A DNA stretch of 64,000 nucleotides, from contig JAXJYC010000029.1 of the NCBI GenBank assembly GCA_036307185.1, positions 1 to 64,000 of the forward strand. Reading direction: 5' to 3'. The notes under the pieces were generated by a model that did no database searches, had not been told where the DNA came from, and worked only from the letters and a program-made list of their open reading frames with translations. The position numbers and the translations under genes were made by a program. Every line of letters begins with the position of its first letter. Within the stretch, counting starts at the first letter, position 1. Source of the DNA: SVEL01 sp017381055. GTDB lineage: Bacteria > Bacillota > Clostridia > Lachnospirales > Lachnospiraceae. Shown in pieces: positions 9,471 through 19,813 of the stretch.

Positions 9471-10715
9471 ATGGATTTAGAATTATTATGTAAAAATGCC
9501 TGTAGTACAAAGGTTTTCTTAGGAAAGCTTAGTACAGGAAAGAAGAATAGTGTACTCTTATCGGTAGCTGATGCTTTGTGTAAGAATGCAGAAACTATTA
9601 TAGCTGCAAATGCTATTGATTTTGAAAATGGTAAAAAGAATAATATGTCAGAAGGTCTTTTGGATAGACTTATGCTTAATGAGGCAAGAATCGAGGATAT
9701 AGCAGTTGGACTTAAGAAGGTTGCTGATTTACCAGATCCAATTGGTGAGGTTCTTGAGATGACAAGAAGACCAAATGGTATGACTATTGGTAAAAAAAGA
9801 GTTCCTATGGGTGTTATCGGCATTATCTACGAGGCTAGACCAAACGTAACTTCTGATGCCTTTGGCTTATGCTTTAAGACAGGAAATGCTGTTATTTTAA
9901 AGGGTGGTAGTGATGCTATTAACTCTAATAAAGCTATTGTTCAGGTTATAAGACAGGCTTTAGTAGAAAATGATATTCCTGCAGATGCATTGCAGCTTAT
10001 TGAATCTACTGATAGAGAGACTACAACTAAGTTTATGAGAATGAACCAGTATGTTGACTTGCTTATTCCTAGAGGAAGTGCTGGCCTTATAAAGGCAACA
10101 GTTGAGAATGCGACAATTCCAGTAATAGAGACAGGTACAGGTAACTGTCATATTTATGTTGATAAGTCAGCTGATTTAGATATGGCTCTTAAGATTTTAG
10201 TAAATGCAAAGACTCAGAGAATTGGTGTATGTAATGCTTGTGAATCATTAGTTATTCACAAGGATATAATAAATGAGTTTTTACCAAAGGCTGTAGAGGC
10301 ATTAAAGCCATTTAATGTGGACATTCGTGGTGATGAGAGCGCTGTAGCAGTATGTTCAGATATTAATAAAGCTACTGACGAAGATTTCTACAAGGAATAT
10401 CTTGATTATATTATCTCGGTTAAGACAGTTGAGACAATAGACGAGGCTATTTTACACATCAATGAGCATAATACTAAGCACAGTGAGACAATTGTAACTA
10501 ATGATTACAATTCATCTAATAAGTTCCTTGATGAAGTGGATGCTGCATGTGTGTATGTAAATGCTTCTACAAGATTTACTGATGGTTTTGAGTTTGGTTT
10601 TGGTGCGGAGATCGGTATCTCTACACAGAAGCTTCATGCTAGAGGTCCTATGGGTCTTAAGGAGCTTACAACAAGCAAATACATTATCTACGGAAATGGT
10701 CAGATAAGGGAGTAA
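9471..10715 (+). CDS. proA: Gamma-glutamyl phosphate reductase
   Basis: NADPH-dependent reduction of gamma-glutamyl phosphate to glutamate semialdehyde, the second step of proline synthesis after ProB. The 414-residue protein belongs to the aldehyde dehydrogenase superfamily. The catalytic cysteine lies in RIGVCNACESLV, and the N-terminal KRVPMGVIGIIYEARPNV and LKGGSDAI motifs are characteristic. I use the ATG at 9471, after AGGAAGGGAAG; the longer frame from 9438 would overlap the previous gene. proA and miaB are separated by only 2 bp. Confidence 0.96.
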   Translation: MDLELLCKNACSTKVFLGKLSTGKKNSVLLSVADALCKNAETIIAANAIDFENGKKNNMSEGLLDRLMLNEARIEDIAVGLKKVADLPDPIGEVLEMTRRPNGMTIGKKRVPMGVIGIIYEARPNVTSDAFGLCFKTGNAVILKGGSDAINSNKAIVQVIRQALVENDIPADALQLIESTDRETTTKFMRMNQYVDLLIPRGSAGLIKATVENATIPVIETGTGNCHIYVDKSADLDMALKILVNAKTQRIGVCNACESLVIHKDIINEFLPKAVEALKPFNVDIRGDESAVAVCSDINKATDEDFYKEYLDYIISVKTVETIDEAILHINEHNTKHSETIVTNDYNSSNKFLDEVDAACVYVNASTRFTDGFEFGFGAEIGISTQKLHARGPMGLKELTTSKYIIYGNGQIRE

Positions 10716-10717
10716 TT

Positions 10718-12196
10718 ATGAAATTAAATGATGATATTTTTGAAAAGTTATCAAATATTGAAGCTCTTATAGCTAGTGGCGAGCTAAAGGAAGCTCCGGA
10801 AAATGAACCAGAGAGACAGTATTACTTTATGGCGAAGCTTAAGGAATATGTAAGCGCTAAGAAGAAAGAGCTAGGAAGAGATTTGTATGCATGTACAAAG
10901 ACTTTTGGATGCCAGATGAATGCTAGAGATTCTGAAAAGCTTGTAGGTATTCTTAAGGTTATTGGTTATAAAGAAACAGATAGCGAAAAAGCCGATTTTG
11001 TTGTTTATAACACATGTACAGTTAGAGAAAATGCAAACCTTAAGGTATATGGTCATCTTGGACTTTTATCTAACTATAAGAAGAAAAATCCTGAGATGAA
11101 GATTGCTATGTGTGGTTGTATGATGCAGGAAGCACATGTAGTTGAAAAGATTAAGAAGAGTTATAGATTTGTGGATGTAGTATTTGGAACTCATAATATT
11201 TATAAGTTTGCAGAGCTTTTATATATGAGAATCGTTAAGAATGCTATGATTATCGATATTTGGGAGGATACAACAAAGATAGTTGAAGAGCTTCCACTTG
11301 AGAGAAAGTTTAGCTTTAAATCAGGTGTTAATATTATGTTTGGTTGTAATAACTTCTGTAGCTATTGTATCGTTCCTTATGTTAGAGGTAGAGAGCGTAG
11401 CAGAGATCCTAAGGATATTATTAATGAGATAAAAATGCTTAGCGAAGATGGTGTCGTTGAAATTATGCTCTTAGGACAGAATGTAAATTCTTATGGCAAG
11501 AATCTTGAAAATCCAATGTCCTTTGCACAGCTTCTTCAGGAAATTGAGAAGATTGAAGGCATTGAGCGTATTAGATTTATGACATCTCATCCAAAGGATT
11601 TATCAGATGAACTTATTGAGGTAATGGCTAAGTCTAAAAAGATTTGTCGCCAGCTTCATTTACCTGTTCAGTCTGGAAGTAGTAGAATTCTTAAGATTAT
11701 GAACAGACGATATGATAAGGAGCATTACTTAAATCTTGTTGAAAAGATTAAAAAGGCTATGCCTGATATTTCTCTTACAACTGATATTATTGTTGGCTTC
11801 CCAGGAGAAACAGAGGAAGATTTCCTTGAGACAATGGATGTTGTTAAGAAGGTTAAGTATGATTCAGCATTTACATTTATCTATTCAAAGCGTTCGGGAA
11901 CACCTGCTGCCGCTATGGAGGATCAGATTCCAGAGGACGTTGTGAAGGATAGATTCAATAGATTGCTTGAAGAGGTGCAAAAATGCGCAAACGAGCAGAC
12001 GGTACGATTTGAAGGTGAAGTTCAGTCTGCTTTAGTTGAGGAGCGTAATGGTCAGTTAGAGGGCTATGTAACTGGAAGACTTAGTTCAGGACTTTTAGTT
12101 CATTTCCCAGGAACTGAAGAACTTATTGGGAAGATTGTTAATGTTAAGCTTAATGAAGCTAAGGGTTTTTACTATATGGGTGAAATGACTAATTAG
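10718..12196 (+). CDS. miaB: tRNA 2-methylthioadenosine (ms2i6A37) synthase
   Basis: Radical-SAM methylthiotransferase that adds the methylthio group to i6A37 of tRNAs reading UNN codons; its substrate is made by MiaA, encoded 6.6 kb downstream. The 492-residue protein has the N-terminal cluster cysteines (TFGCQMNARDSEK, NTCTVRENA, MCGCMMQ), the radical-SAM CxxxCxxC in GCNNFCSYCIVPYVRGRE and a C-terminal TRAM domain. An N-terminal extension of about 60 residues before the first cluster motif is helical and charged. Confidence 0.96.
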   Translation: MKLNDDIFEKLSNIEALIASGELKEAPENEPERQYYFMAKLKEYVSAKKKELGRDLYACTKTFGCQMNARDSEKLVGILKVIGYKETDSEKADFVVYNTCTVRENANLKVYGHLGLLSNYKKKNPEMKIAMCGCMMQEAHVVEKIKKSYRFVDVVFGTHNIYKFAELLYMRIVKNAMIIDIWEDTTKIVEELPLERKFSFKSGVNIMFGCNNFCSYCIVPYVRGRERSRDPKDIINEIKMLSEDGVVEIMLLGQNVNSYGKNLENPMSFAQLLQEIEKIEGIERIRFMTSHPKDLSDELIEVMAKSKKICRQLHLPVQSGSSRILKIMNRRYDKEHYLNLVEKIKKAMPDISLTTDIIVGFPGETEEDFLETMDVVKKVKYDSAFTFIYSKRSGTPAAAMEDQIPEDVVKDRFNRLLEEVQKCANEQTVRFEGEVQSALVEERNGQLEGYVTGRLSSGLLVHFPGTEELIGKIVNVKLNEAKGFYYMGEMTN

Positions 12197-12243
12197 TTTA
12201 GTCATAATAAATGTTATTTTTGTTATATACGTAGGAGGAAAAT

Positions 12244-13977
12244 ATGAACGAATTGAAACCAAAGTTGCTTTCAGTAATGAAAACATATAGTAAAGAACAA
12301 TTTATTAAAGATATTATCGCTGGTGTTATTGTTGCTATTATAGCATTGCCATTGTCTATTGCGTTGGCATTGGCATCAGGTGTATCGCCTATGATGGGTA
12401 TTTACACAGCTATTGTAGCAGGATTTGTAGCAGGTCTTTTTAGTGGTAGTAGAATTCAGGTAACTGGACCGACTGCTGCCTTAGCTACATTAGTTGCTAG
12501 TGTTGCTATGAAGCATGGAATTAACGGACTTGCAGTTACAACGGTTTTAGCAGGTATAATACTTATTCTTATGGGTGTATGTAAGCTTGGTAACTTAATT
12601 AAGTTTATTCCATACACAATTACAACAGGTTTTACTGCTGGTATTGCTGTTATGATTTTTATTGGTCAGATAGCATCATTCTTTGGAATTAGTACAGCTG
12701 GTTACAAGGGACAGATGATTGAACCGATTGATAAGATTAAGGCTCTTATAGAGTGTAGAGCTACATTTAATCCTATGGCTCTATTAGTAGGTGTTATATC
12801 ATTGATAATACTTATTATTTGGCCACATATTAATAAAAGAATTCCTAATTCTTTAATTGCAGTTGTTATTGCAAGTATCGCTGTTAAGGCTCTTGGCCTT
12901 GATACGGGTGATAACAAGGTAGAGACTATTGGTAGCTTATATGAAATTACAACAAAGTTCCCAAGCTTTGTTATGCCTGAGTTTGACTTAGCACTTATAA
13001 AAACATTATTGCCAGATGCAGTTACAATGGCTGTTTTAGCTGGTATTGTATCGCTTTTATCATGTGTTGTTTCTGATGGTGTGGCTGGTTCTAGACATCG
13101 TTCTAATGCAGAGCTTGTAGCTCAGGGCTTAGGTAATATAGCGGTAGGTTTCTTTGGTGGTATTCCAGGAACTGGTGCTATCGCTAGAACAACAGCAAAT
13201 ATAAAGAACGGTGGTAGAACACCGATTGCAACAATGGTTCACGCAGTAGTGTTAGCTATTATGCTTGCCTTCTTAGTGCCATTTGCTAAGCTTATTCCTA
13301 TGCCAACTATAGCAGCTATGCTCTTTATGGTTGCTTATAATATGAGTGGTTTAAGAGAGATTATAAAGACATTAAAGAGAGCTCCTAAGAGCGATATCAC
13401 ACTTTTGATTGTAACACTTGTTATTTCATTATGGTTAGGTCTTATGCAGGCAGTAGGCTTCGGTCTTGTATTAGCGTCGTTATTATTTATGAAGAGAATG
13501 GCAGATGTTACTGATATTACTTGTTGGACTTATGCAGATGATTATCATTCTGTTCAGGAAGAAAATGAGAATTACGAGGAAGATAGTGATACTGAGAATA
13601 TCTCATTGAAGGTAGTTCCAAAGCATACTTTAGTATTTGAGGTAAATGGCCCATTGTTCTTTGGTGCTGCAGATAAGATAAATGGTATAGCGTTAAATAT
13701 TGAGGAAGATATATTGATTTTAAGAATGCGTAGCGTGCCAGCAATGGATGCAACAGCTCTTAGAACATTAGAAAATGTATTTGATACATGTAAAAAAAAT
13801 AACACAGCACTTATTTTCTCACATGTTAATATGCAACCATACTCTGTAATGGAGAAGAGTGGATTTGTAAATAAGGTTGGTAAGGATAAGTTTTGTAAGA
13901 ATATTGATGAGGCTTTAAAGTTAGCGGAAAGCTTAGAGCAAGAGTATCATCAGAAAAGAAAGAATAAAAAGGCGTAG
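12244..13977 (+). CDS. SulP-family anion transporter with STAS domain
   Basis: A 577-residue inner-membrane transporter of the SulP (SLC26) family, moving sulfate, bicarbonate or other anions. The transmembrane core (residues about 20-430) starts with DIIAGVIVAIIALPLSIALA and contains GLFSGSRIQVTGPTAAL and FGGIPGTGAIARTTANIKNGG. A cytosolic STAS domain occupies about 455-560 and includes MRSVPAMDATALRTLE. AGGAGG precedes the ATG. The substrate cannot be read from the sequence. It lies between miaB and mutS with no obvious functional tie. Confidence 0.92.
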   Translation: MNELKPKLLSVMKTYSKEQFIKDIIAGVIVAIIALPLSIALALASGVSPMMGIYTAIVAGFVAGLFSGSRIQVTGPTAALATLVASVAMKHGINGLAVTTVLAGIILILMGVCKLGNLIKFIPYTITTGFTAGIAVMIFIGQIASFFGISTAGYKGQMIEPIDKIKALIECRATFNPMALLVGVISLIILIIWPHINKRIPNSLIAVVIASIAVKALGLDTGDNKVETIGSLYEITTKFPSFVMPEFDLALIKTLLPDAVTMAVLAGIVSLLSCVVSDGVAGSRHRSNAELVAQGLGNIAVGFFGGIPGTGAIARTTANIKNGGRTPIATMVHAVVLAIMLAFLVPFAKLIPMPTIAAMLFMVAYNMSGLREIIKTLKRAPKSDITLLIVTLVISLWLGLMQAVGFGLVLASLLFMKRMADVTDITCWTYADDYHSVQEENENYEEDSDTENISLKVVPKHTLVFEVNGPLFFGAADKINGIALNIEEDILILRMRSVPAMDATALRTLENVFDTCKKNNTALIFSHVNMQPYSVMEKSGFVNKVGKDKFCKNIDEALKLAESLEQEYHQKRKNKKA

Positions 13978-13995
13978 TTTACGGAGGTTAAGACG

Positions 13996-16680
13996 GTGAA
14001 GTTAGCAGATGTTGATATAAATAAATTGTCTCCAATGATGAAGATATATGCGGAGACAAAAAAACAGTATAAGGATTGTATTTTATTTTACCGTCTTGGA
14101 GATTTCTATGAGATGTTCTTCGAGGATGCATTAACTGTATCTAGAGAGCTTGAGATTACATTGACAGGTAAGGAATGCGGATTAGAGGAGCGTGCACCAA
14201 TGTGTGGCGTTCCTCATCATGCTGCTGAAATGTACCTTAACAAATTGGTTTCTAAAGGTTACAAGGTAGCTATTGGAGAACAGGTTGAGGATCCAAAGCA
14301 GTGTAAGGGCCTTGTAAAGCGTGAGGTTGTGAGAGTTGTTACACCTGGTACCAATATGAATGCTACAGCCCTCGATGAGAGTAAGAACAATTACCTTATG
14401 TGTATTGTGTACATTGAAAATGGTTTCGGAGTAGCTACAGCGGATATTACTACAGGTGATTTTTATGTTACTGAGGTAGATTCTTTAAGAACATTACTTG
14501 ATGAAATCAATAAATTTATGCCTTCAGAGATAATATGCAATGAACCATTATTTGTAAGTGGTATTGATATTGTTGATATTAAGGAAAGACTTGGTATTAC
14601 AGTGTTCCCACAAGAGGCTTGGTACTTTGATGATGATAGATGTCGTAGTCTTCTTTCAGAGCATTTTAAGGCTATGACTATGGAAGCCTTAGGAATGGGC
14701 GATTATCCAGTAGGTGTAGTAGCTGCGGGTGCGTTGTTACAGTATTTTTTTGATACTCAGAAAACTAGTCTTGCACAGCTTACAAAGCTTACACCATATG
14801 CTACTGGAAAGTATATGATTATCGATACATCGACTAGAAGAAATCTTGAGCTCGTGGAAACTTTAAGAGAAAAGCAAAAGAGAGGCTCACTTTTATGGGT
14901 GCTTGATAAGACAAAGACTGCTATGGGGGCAAGACTTTTAAGAAGCTATATAGAACAGCCACTTATTGTAAAGGACGAGATTGTAAAGCGACAAAAGGCG
15001 ATTGCAAATCTTAATTCTTCATTGATAACAAGAGATGAGCTTAGAGAGTATCTTAATCCTATATATGATTTGGAACGACTTATCGGTAGAATTGCTTATA
15101 AATCAGCTAGCCCAAGAGATTTAATTGCTTTTAAGAATTCATTAGTTATGATTCCATATATTAAGCAGCTTCTTGAGGAATGTTCTGCACCATTACTTAT
15201 GGAAATTAATGAGGAAATGGATGATCTTAGAGATATTGCTAAGATGATTGATGATGCAATTGTAGAGGAACCACCTATTAACGTCAGAGAAGGTGGCATT
15301 ATTAAGTCGGGCTTTTCTGAGGAAATTGATAAGCTTAGAGAGGCTAAAACTAAGGGCAAGGAATGGATTGCTGAGCTCGAAGAATTTGAAAGAGAAAGAA
15401 CAGGTGTTAAAACTCTTAAAATCAAGTTTAATAAGGTATTTGGTTATTGTATAGAGATTACAAACACTTATAAAGATAACTTTGAGATTCCTGAGGATTA
15501 TACTAGAAAGCAGACTCTTACAAATGCTGAGCGTTATATTACACCAAAGCTTAAAGAATTGGAGGATATGATTCTTGGTGCTGAGGATAAATTATATATT
15601 TTAGAGTATAATTTATTCACTGAATTAAGAGAAAAGATTGCTGAGGATGTTCTTAGAATTCAGAATACAGCCAAAGCTGTGGCTAAGGTTGATGTTTTTA
15701 CATCGTTAGCATTTGTTGCTGAAAAGAATAATTATGTTTGTCCAAAGATAAATGAAAAGGGCACAGTGGATATAAAGAATGGTAGACATCCTGTGGTTGA
15801 AAAGATGATTACAAACGATATGTTTGTATCAAATGATACTTACCTTGATAATGGCAATAATAGAATATCTATTATTACAGGACCTAATATGGCAGGTAAG
15901 TCTACATATATGCGTCAGACTGCACTTATTGTATTGATGGCGCAGATAGGAAGCTTTGTGCCAGCTGAGAGTGCAAATATTGGTCTTTGTGATAGAATAT
16001 TTACAAGAGTTGGTGCGTCTGATGATTTAGCTTCTGGTCAGTCTACATTTATGGTGGAAATGACAGAGGTTGCTAATATTCTTAGAAATGCCACATCTGA
16101 TAGCTTGCTTATATTAGATGAAATTGGTCGAGGAACATCTACATTTGATGGTCTTAGTATCGCTTGGGCTGTTGTAGAGCATATTAGTAATACAAGAATA
16201 CTTGGTGCCAAGACTCTTTTTGCAACTCATTATCATGAGCTTACAGAGCTTGAAGGAATGCTTCCTGGCGTTAATAATTACTGCATAGCTGTTAAGGAAC
16301 AGGGCGATGACATCGTATTCTTAAGAAAGATTGTTAAGGGTGGCGCTGATAAGAGCTACGGTATTCAGGTTGCTAAGCTTGCTGGCGTTCCAGAAACTGT
16401 TATCTCTAGAGCTAAGGAGCTTGTAGAGGAGCTTATGGATGCTGATATTTCTAGAAAAGCTAAGGAAATAGCTATGTATTCAGGAAATACCGTAGGTAAG
16501 AAGAATACAGTTAAGGTGGATGAGGTTGATATAGCTCAGATGTCGTTATTTGATACTGTTACAGATGATGACATTATGGAGGAGCTTAAGAATCTTGATT
16601 TAGGAAATCTTACACCTATCGATGCTCTTAATACTCTTTATAAGCTTCAGGGAAAGCTTAAGAATAGATATAAAGGTTAA
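13996..16680 (+). CDS. mutS: DNA mismatch repair protein MutS
   Basis: Mismatch recognition ATPase that recruits MutL. The 894-residue protein has the N-terminal mismatch-binding domain (YRLGDFYEMFFEDA with the Phe-x-Glu wedge), core and clamp domains, and a C-terminal ABC ATPase with Walker A GPNMAGKSTYMRQ, DDLASGQSTFMVEM and LILDEIGRGTSTFDG. The start is GTG at 13996, supported by ACGGAGG 8 bases upstream. mutL follows at once, as in most Firmicutes. Confidence 0.97.
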   Translation: MKLADVDINKLSPMMKIYAETKKQYKDCILFYRLGDFYEMFFEDALTVSRELEITLTGKECGLEERAPMCGVPHHAAEMYLNKLVSKGYKVAIGEQVEDPKQCKGLVKREVVRVVTPGTNMNATALDESKNNYLMCIVYIENGFGVATADITTGDFYVTEVDSLRTLLDEINKFMPSEIICNEPLFVSGIDIVDIKERLGITVFPQEAWYFDDDRCRSLLSEHFKAMTMEALGMGDYPVGVVAAGALLQYFFDTQKTSLAQLTKLTPYATGKYMIIDTSTRRNLELVETLREKQKRGSLLWVLDKTKTAMGARLLRSYIEQPLIVKDEIVKRQKAIANLNSSLITRDELREYLNPIYDLERLIGRIAYKSASPRDLIAFKNSLVMIPYIKQLLEECSAPLLMEINEEMDDLRDIAKMIDDAIVEEPPINVREGGIIKSGFSEEIDKLREAKTKGKEWIAELEEFERERTGVKTLKIKFNKVFGYCIEITNTYKDNFEIPEDYTRKQTLTNAERYITPKLKELEDMILGAEDKLYILEYNLFTELREKIAEDVLRIQNTAKAVAKVDVFTSLAFVAEKNNYVCPKINEKGTVDIKNGRHPVVEKMITNDMFVSNDTYLDNGNNRISIITGPNMAGKSTYMRQTALIVLMAQIGSFVPAESANIGLCDRIFTRVGASDDLASGQSTFMVEMTEVANILRNATSDSLLILDEIGRGTSTFDGLSIAWAVVEHISNTRILGAKTLFATHYHELTELEGMLPGVNNYCIAVKEQGDDIVFLRKIVKGGADKSYGIQVAKLAGVPETVISRAKELVEELMDADISRKAKEIAMYSGNTVGKKNTVKVDEVDIAQMSLFDTVTDDDIMEELKNLDLGNLTPIDALNTLYKLQGKLKNRYKG

Positions 16681-16725
16681 TTTTATTAGAAATAGATTAT
16701 TTAATTAATGCTAATTGGAGGAAAT

Positions 16726-18813
16726 ATGCCGGATATACACGTATTAGATCAAAATACCATAAATCAAATAGCTGCCGGTGAGGTAATTGAACGTCCGGCA
16801 TCTGTAGTAAAGGAACTTTTGGAAAATGCTATTGATGCAAAGTCCACAGCTGTTACTGTTGAAATTAAAGAAGGCGGAATAGGCTTTATTAGAATCACAG
16901 ATAATGGATGTGGAATTGAAAAGAAGGATGTAAAGATAGCATTTCTTCGCCATTCTACAAGTAAGATTATGTCTGCAGAGGATTTGGTGTCTGTTTCATC
17001 TTTGGGCTTTAGAGGTGAAGCATTATCAAGTATTGCAGCTGTTGGCCAGGTAGAGCTTATAACTAAGACAAAGGGCGACCTTACTGGTATCAGATATGTA
17101 ATTGAGGGTGGTGAGGAAAAGAGCTTTGATGAGGTTGGGGTGCCAGATGGTACAACATTTATAGTAAGAAATCTCTTTTTTAATACACCAGCTAGAAGAA
17201 AGTTCTTAAAGTCCACTGTTACAGAGGGTGGCTATATATCTGATATAGTTGAAAGAATTGCTTTGTCTCATCCAGAGGTTAGTGTGAGATTTATTGTTAA
17301 TGGACAGAATAAACTTCATACTTCAGGAAATGGAAACTTAAAGGATGTAATATACGCTGTATTTGGTAGAGAGATTGCGGCTAATCTTTTAGAGATTAAG
17401 GCAGAGAATGAGTTTATGAAGATATCTGGATTTGTAGGTAAGCCTATAATATCTAGAGGAAATAGAAATTATGAGAATTATTTTATAAATGGTAGATATA
17501 TTAGGAGTAGTTTTATTTCTAAGTCTATTGAGGAAGCTTATAAGCCATTTATGATGCAACACAAGTATCCGTTTACAGCGCTTCATATAAGCATTGATGG
17601 CAGTTTGCTTGATGTAAATGTTCATCCTACAAAGATGGAGCTTAGATTTAGAAATCAGGAGCAGATTTATCCATGCATTTTAAAGCTTATAGGTGATACT
17701 TTGTTAGGTAAAGAGTTGATACCTGAAAGTGTATGTGATGATGAAAAGACAGAAAAAGCAAAGATTAATAATGAGCTTAAGGAACAGAAAAAACTAGTTG
17801 CTTATAAGCCACTTGCAGAGCCTTTTGAAGTGAATAGAAGAAACGAACAGTTTGAGAAGAAGGTTGAAAGTAAGGTTGATAGTAAGCCTTTAAGTGATAG
17901 AAAGACTGAAATATTTACAAGACCAGTTTTTTCAAAGCCGGAGATATCAAAAACAGTGATATCTAAGCCTGTGATAGATAAGCAAGTTGTGAGTAATACT
18001 AATGATAAATCAGAGAATAATATATCTAAAGATGATATAGCTAAGGATATAAAAGAAGATAATATAACTAAGAATAACTATTCAGATATAACTGAAAAGG
18101 TAGAAACTGATAATAACATAGTTAAAGATAACAATGAGTTTGCTGATAAATATAAGCATGCTGAGAATGTAGTTGAAACAAAGCCAGAGCAGCTTACATT
18201 ATTTGAAGAAAAGCTTCTTACAAAGGAAGCTAGAGAAAAGCATGTTTTAGTTGGTCAAGTATTTGATACGTATTGGATTGTGCAGTTTGGTGATAAGATG
18301 TTTATTATCGATCAGCATGCAGCTCATGAAAAGGTTTTATATGAGAGAACATTGGCTAAGTATAAAGAGAGAAAGGCCATGTCTCAAAGCATAAATCCAC
18401 CAATTATTCTTACATTAAGTATGAGCGAAGAAGCTTTGCTTAATAAGTATATGGATATATTTACAGATTTTGGATATGAGATAGAGCATTTTGGTGGTAA
18501 GGAATATTGTGTTAGAGCGGTTCCTTATGATTTATATTCAATCTCAAAGGAAGATTTACTTATGGAGATACTTGATAATCTTAGTGATGAGACAGCTGGT
18601 AAGGTTACACCACAGCTTATTACAGAAAAGATTGCATCAATGTCTTGTAAGGCGGCAGTTAAAGGAAACAATAAGTTATCAGAGGCTGAGGCTAATAAGC
18701 TTATAGATGAGTTATTAACTCTTGAAAATCCTTATAATTGTCCTCATGGTCGACCAACAATAATTAGTATGAGTAAGTATGAGCTTGAAAAGAAATTTAA
18801 GCGTGTATTGTAA
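16726..18813 (+). CDS. mutL: DNA mismatch repair endonuclease MutL
   Basis: GHKL ATPase and latent endonuclease of mismatch repair. The 695-residue protein has N-terminal ELLENAIDAKS, DNGCGI and GFRGEALSSI motifs. It also has the C-terminal metal-binding motifs of the nicking MutL type, DQHAAHEKVLYE and CPHGRPT, so the strand signal is probably not MutH-based. The linker (residues about 370-480) is low-complexity and rich in Lys, Asp, Asn and Ser-Lys-Pro repeats. The ATG at 16726 follows TTGGAGG; the ATG at 16708 lacks a site. The stop is 10 bp before miaA. Confidence 0.96.
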   Translation: MPDIHVLDQNTINQIAAGEVIERPASVVKELLENAIDAKSTAVTVEIKEGGIGFIRITDNGCGIEKKDVKIAFLRHSTSKIMSAEDLVSVSSLGFRGEALSSIAAVGQVELITKTKGDLTGIRYVIEGGEEKSFDEVGVPDGTTFIVRNLFFNTPARRKFLKSTVTEGGYISDIVERIALSHPEVSVRFIVNGQNKLHTSGNGNLKDVIYAVFGREIAANLLEIKAENEFMKISGFVGKPIISRGNRNYENYFINGRYIRSSFISKSIEEAYKPFMMQHKYPFTALHISIDGSLLDVNVHPTKMELRFRNQEQIYPCILKLIGDTLLGKELIPESVCDDEKTEKAKINNELKEQKKLVAYKPLAEPFEVNRRNEQFEKKVESKVDSKPLSDRKTEIFTRPVFSKPEISKTVISKPVIDKQVVSNTNDKSENNISKDDIAKDIKEDNITKNNYSDITEKVETDNNIVKDNNEFADKYKHAENVVETKPEQLTLFEEKLLTKEAREKHVLVGQVFDTYWIVQFGDKMFIIDQHAAHEKVLYERTLAKYKERKAMSQSINPPIILTLSMSEEALLNKYMDIFTDFGYEIEHFGGKEYCVRAVPYDLYSISKEDLLMEILDNLSDETAGKVTPQLITEKIASMSCKAAVKGNNKLSEAEANKLIDELLTLENPYNCPHGRPTIISMSKYELEKKFKRVL

Positions 18814-18823
18814 TGGAGATAAT

Positions 18824-19777
18824 ATGAGCGGAAATAATAAAAAACCTTTAGTTATTTTAACAGGACCAACAGCTGTGGGGAAAACGGAGCTTTCTATTAA
18901 GCTTGCAAAGGCTATAAATGGAGAGATAATAAGTGCAGATTCTATACAGGTATATAAGCATTTCAATATTGGTTCAGCTAAAGTTACAGAGGAAGAAATG
19001 GATGGTATTAAGCATTATTTAATAGATGTGCTTGAGCCTGATGAAGAATTTAATATTTATGTATTTAAGAAAATGGCTATGGAAGCTATGGAGGAAATTT
19101 ACAGCAAGGGTAAGATTCCTATTATAGCAGGTGGTACAGGCTTTTATATACAGGCGTTGTTATATGATATAGAGTTTTCGGAAGAAGAGGGTGATAAAAC
19201 ATATAGACATATGCTTGAAGAGAAGGCTAAAAATGAAGGCGTAGAGGTTATTCATGATATGCTAAAGGCTGTTGATCCAGAATCGGCTAATGAAATTCAT
19301 GCAAATAATCTTAAGAGAGTAATAAGAGCTCTTGAATACTATAATGAAACAGGTATGCCTATATCTAAGCATAATAAGGAGCAGAGACAGAAGGAATCAC
19401 CATATGATTTTAGATATTATGTTCTTAATATGGATAGAGAAAAGCTTTATAATCGTGTAAATCTTCGTGTTGATATAATGGTTGACAATGGATTAATTGA
19501 CGAGGTTACAAAGCTTAAAGAAATGGGCTATGGAAAAGAGCTTAACTCTATGCAGGGGATTGGATATAAGGAAATAAGAGATTATGTAGATGGTGTATAT
19601 GACAAGTATACTGCCATAGAAACTCTTAAGAAAAATACACGTAATTTTGCTAAAAGACAGATTACATGGTTTAAACGTGAAAAGGAAGTTGTATGGTTAA
19701 ATCATGAAGAATTTGATAATGATAAAGATAAAATTCTTAACTTTATATTAGAAGATTTACGTAAAAATATTATGTAA
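18824..19777 (+). CDS. miaA: tRNA dimethylallyltransferase
   Basis: Transfers the dimethylallyl group from DMAPP to A37 of tRNA, giving the i6A that MiaB then modifies. The 317-residue protein has the P-loop GPTAVGKTELS, SADSIQVYK, VIAGGTGFYI-type motif (IIAGGTGFYIQAL) and a C-terminal KRQITWFKRE, all typical. The ATG at 18824 follows ATGGAG; the longer frame from 18779 overlaps mutL. hfq, which follows miaA in many Firmicutes, is absent here. Confidence 0.96.
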   Translation: MSGNNKKPLVILTGPTAVGKTELSIKLAKAINGEIISADSIQVYKHFNIGSAKVTEEEMDGIKHYLIDVLEPDEEFNIYVFKKMAMEAMEEIYSKGKIPIIAGGTGFYIQALLYDIEFSEEEGDKTYRHMLEEKAKNEGVEVIHDMLKAVDPESANEIHANNLKRVIRALEYYNETGMPISKHNKEQRQKESPYDFRYYVLNMDREKLYNRVNLRVDIMVDNGLIDEVTKLKEMGYGKELNSMQGIGYKEIRDYVDGVYDKYTAIETLKKNTRNFAKRQITWFKREKEVVWLNHEEFDNDKDKILNFILEDLRKNIM

Positions 19778-19813
19778 ACAGATAAGAAAAATTGCTATCG
19801 AAAGGAAATAAAA

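Noticed and set aside
9320..9823. 167-codon minus-strand frame over the folate ligase and proA starts
   Set aside because: It is antisense to two well-conserved genes, is serine/phenylalanine-rich as expected for a shadow frame and has no start signal.
12197..12243. Riboswitch before the SulP transporter
   Set aside because: Only 47 bp lie between miaB and the transporter; no room or structure for one was seen.
16764..17216. 150-codon minus-strand frame in mutL
   Set aside because: It lies fully antisense to the conserved MutL ATPase domain, whose codon pattern explains the open frame.
17850..18180. Low-complexity tract in mutL as a repeat element or insertion
   Set aside because: It is in frame, in the known variable linker of MutL, and lacks exact repeats or flanking duplications.
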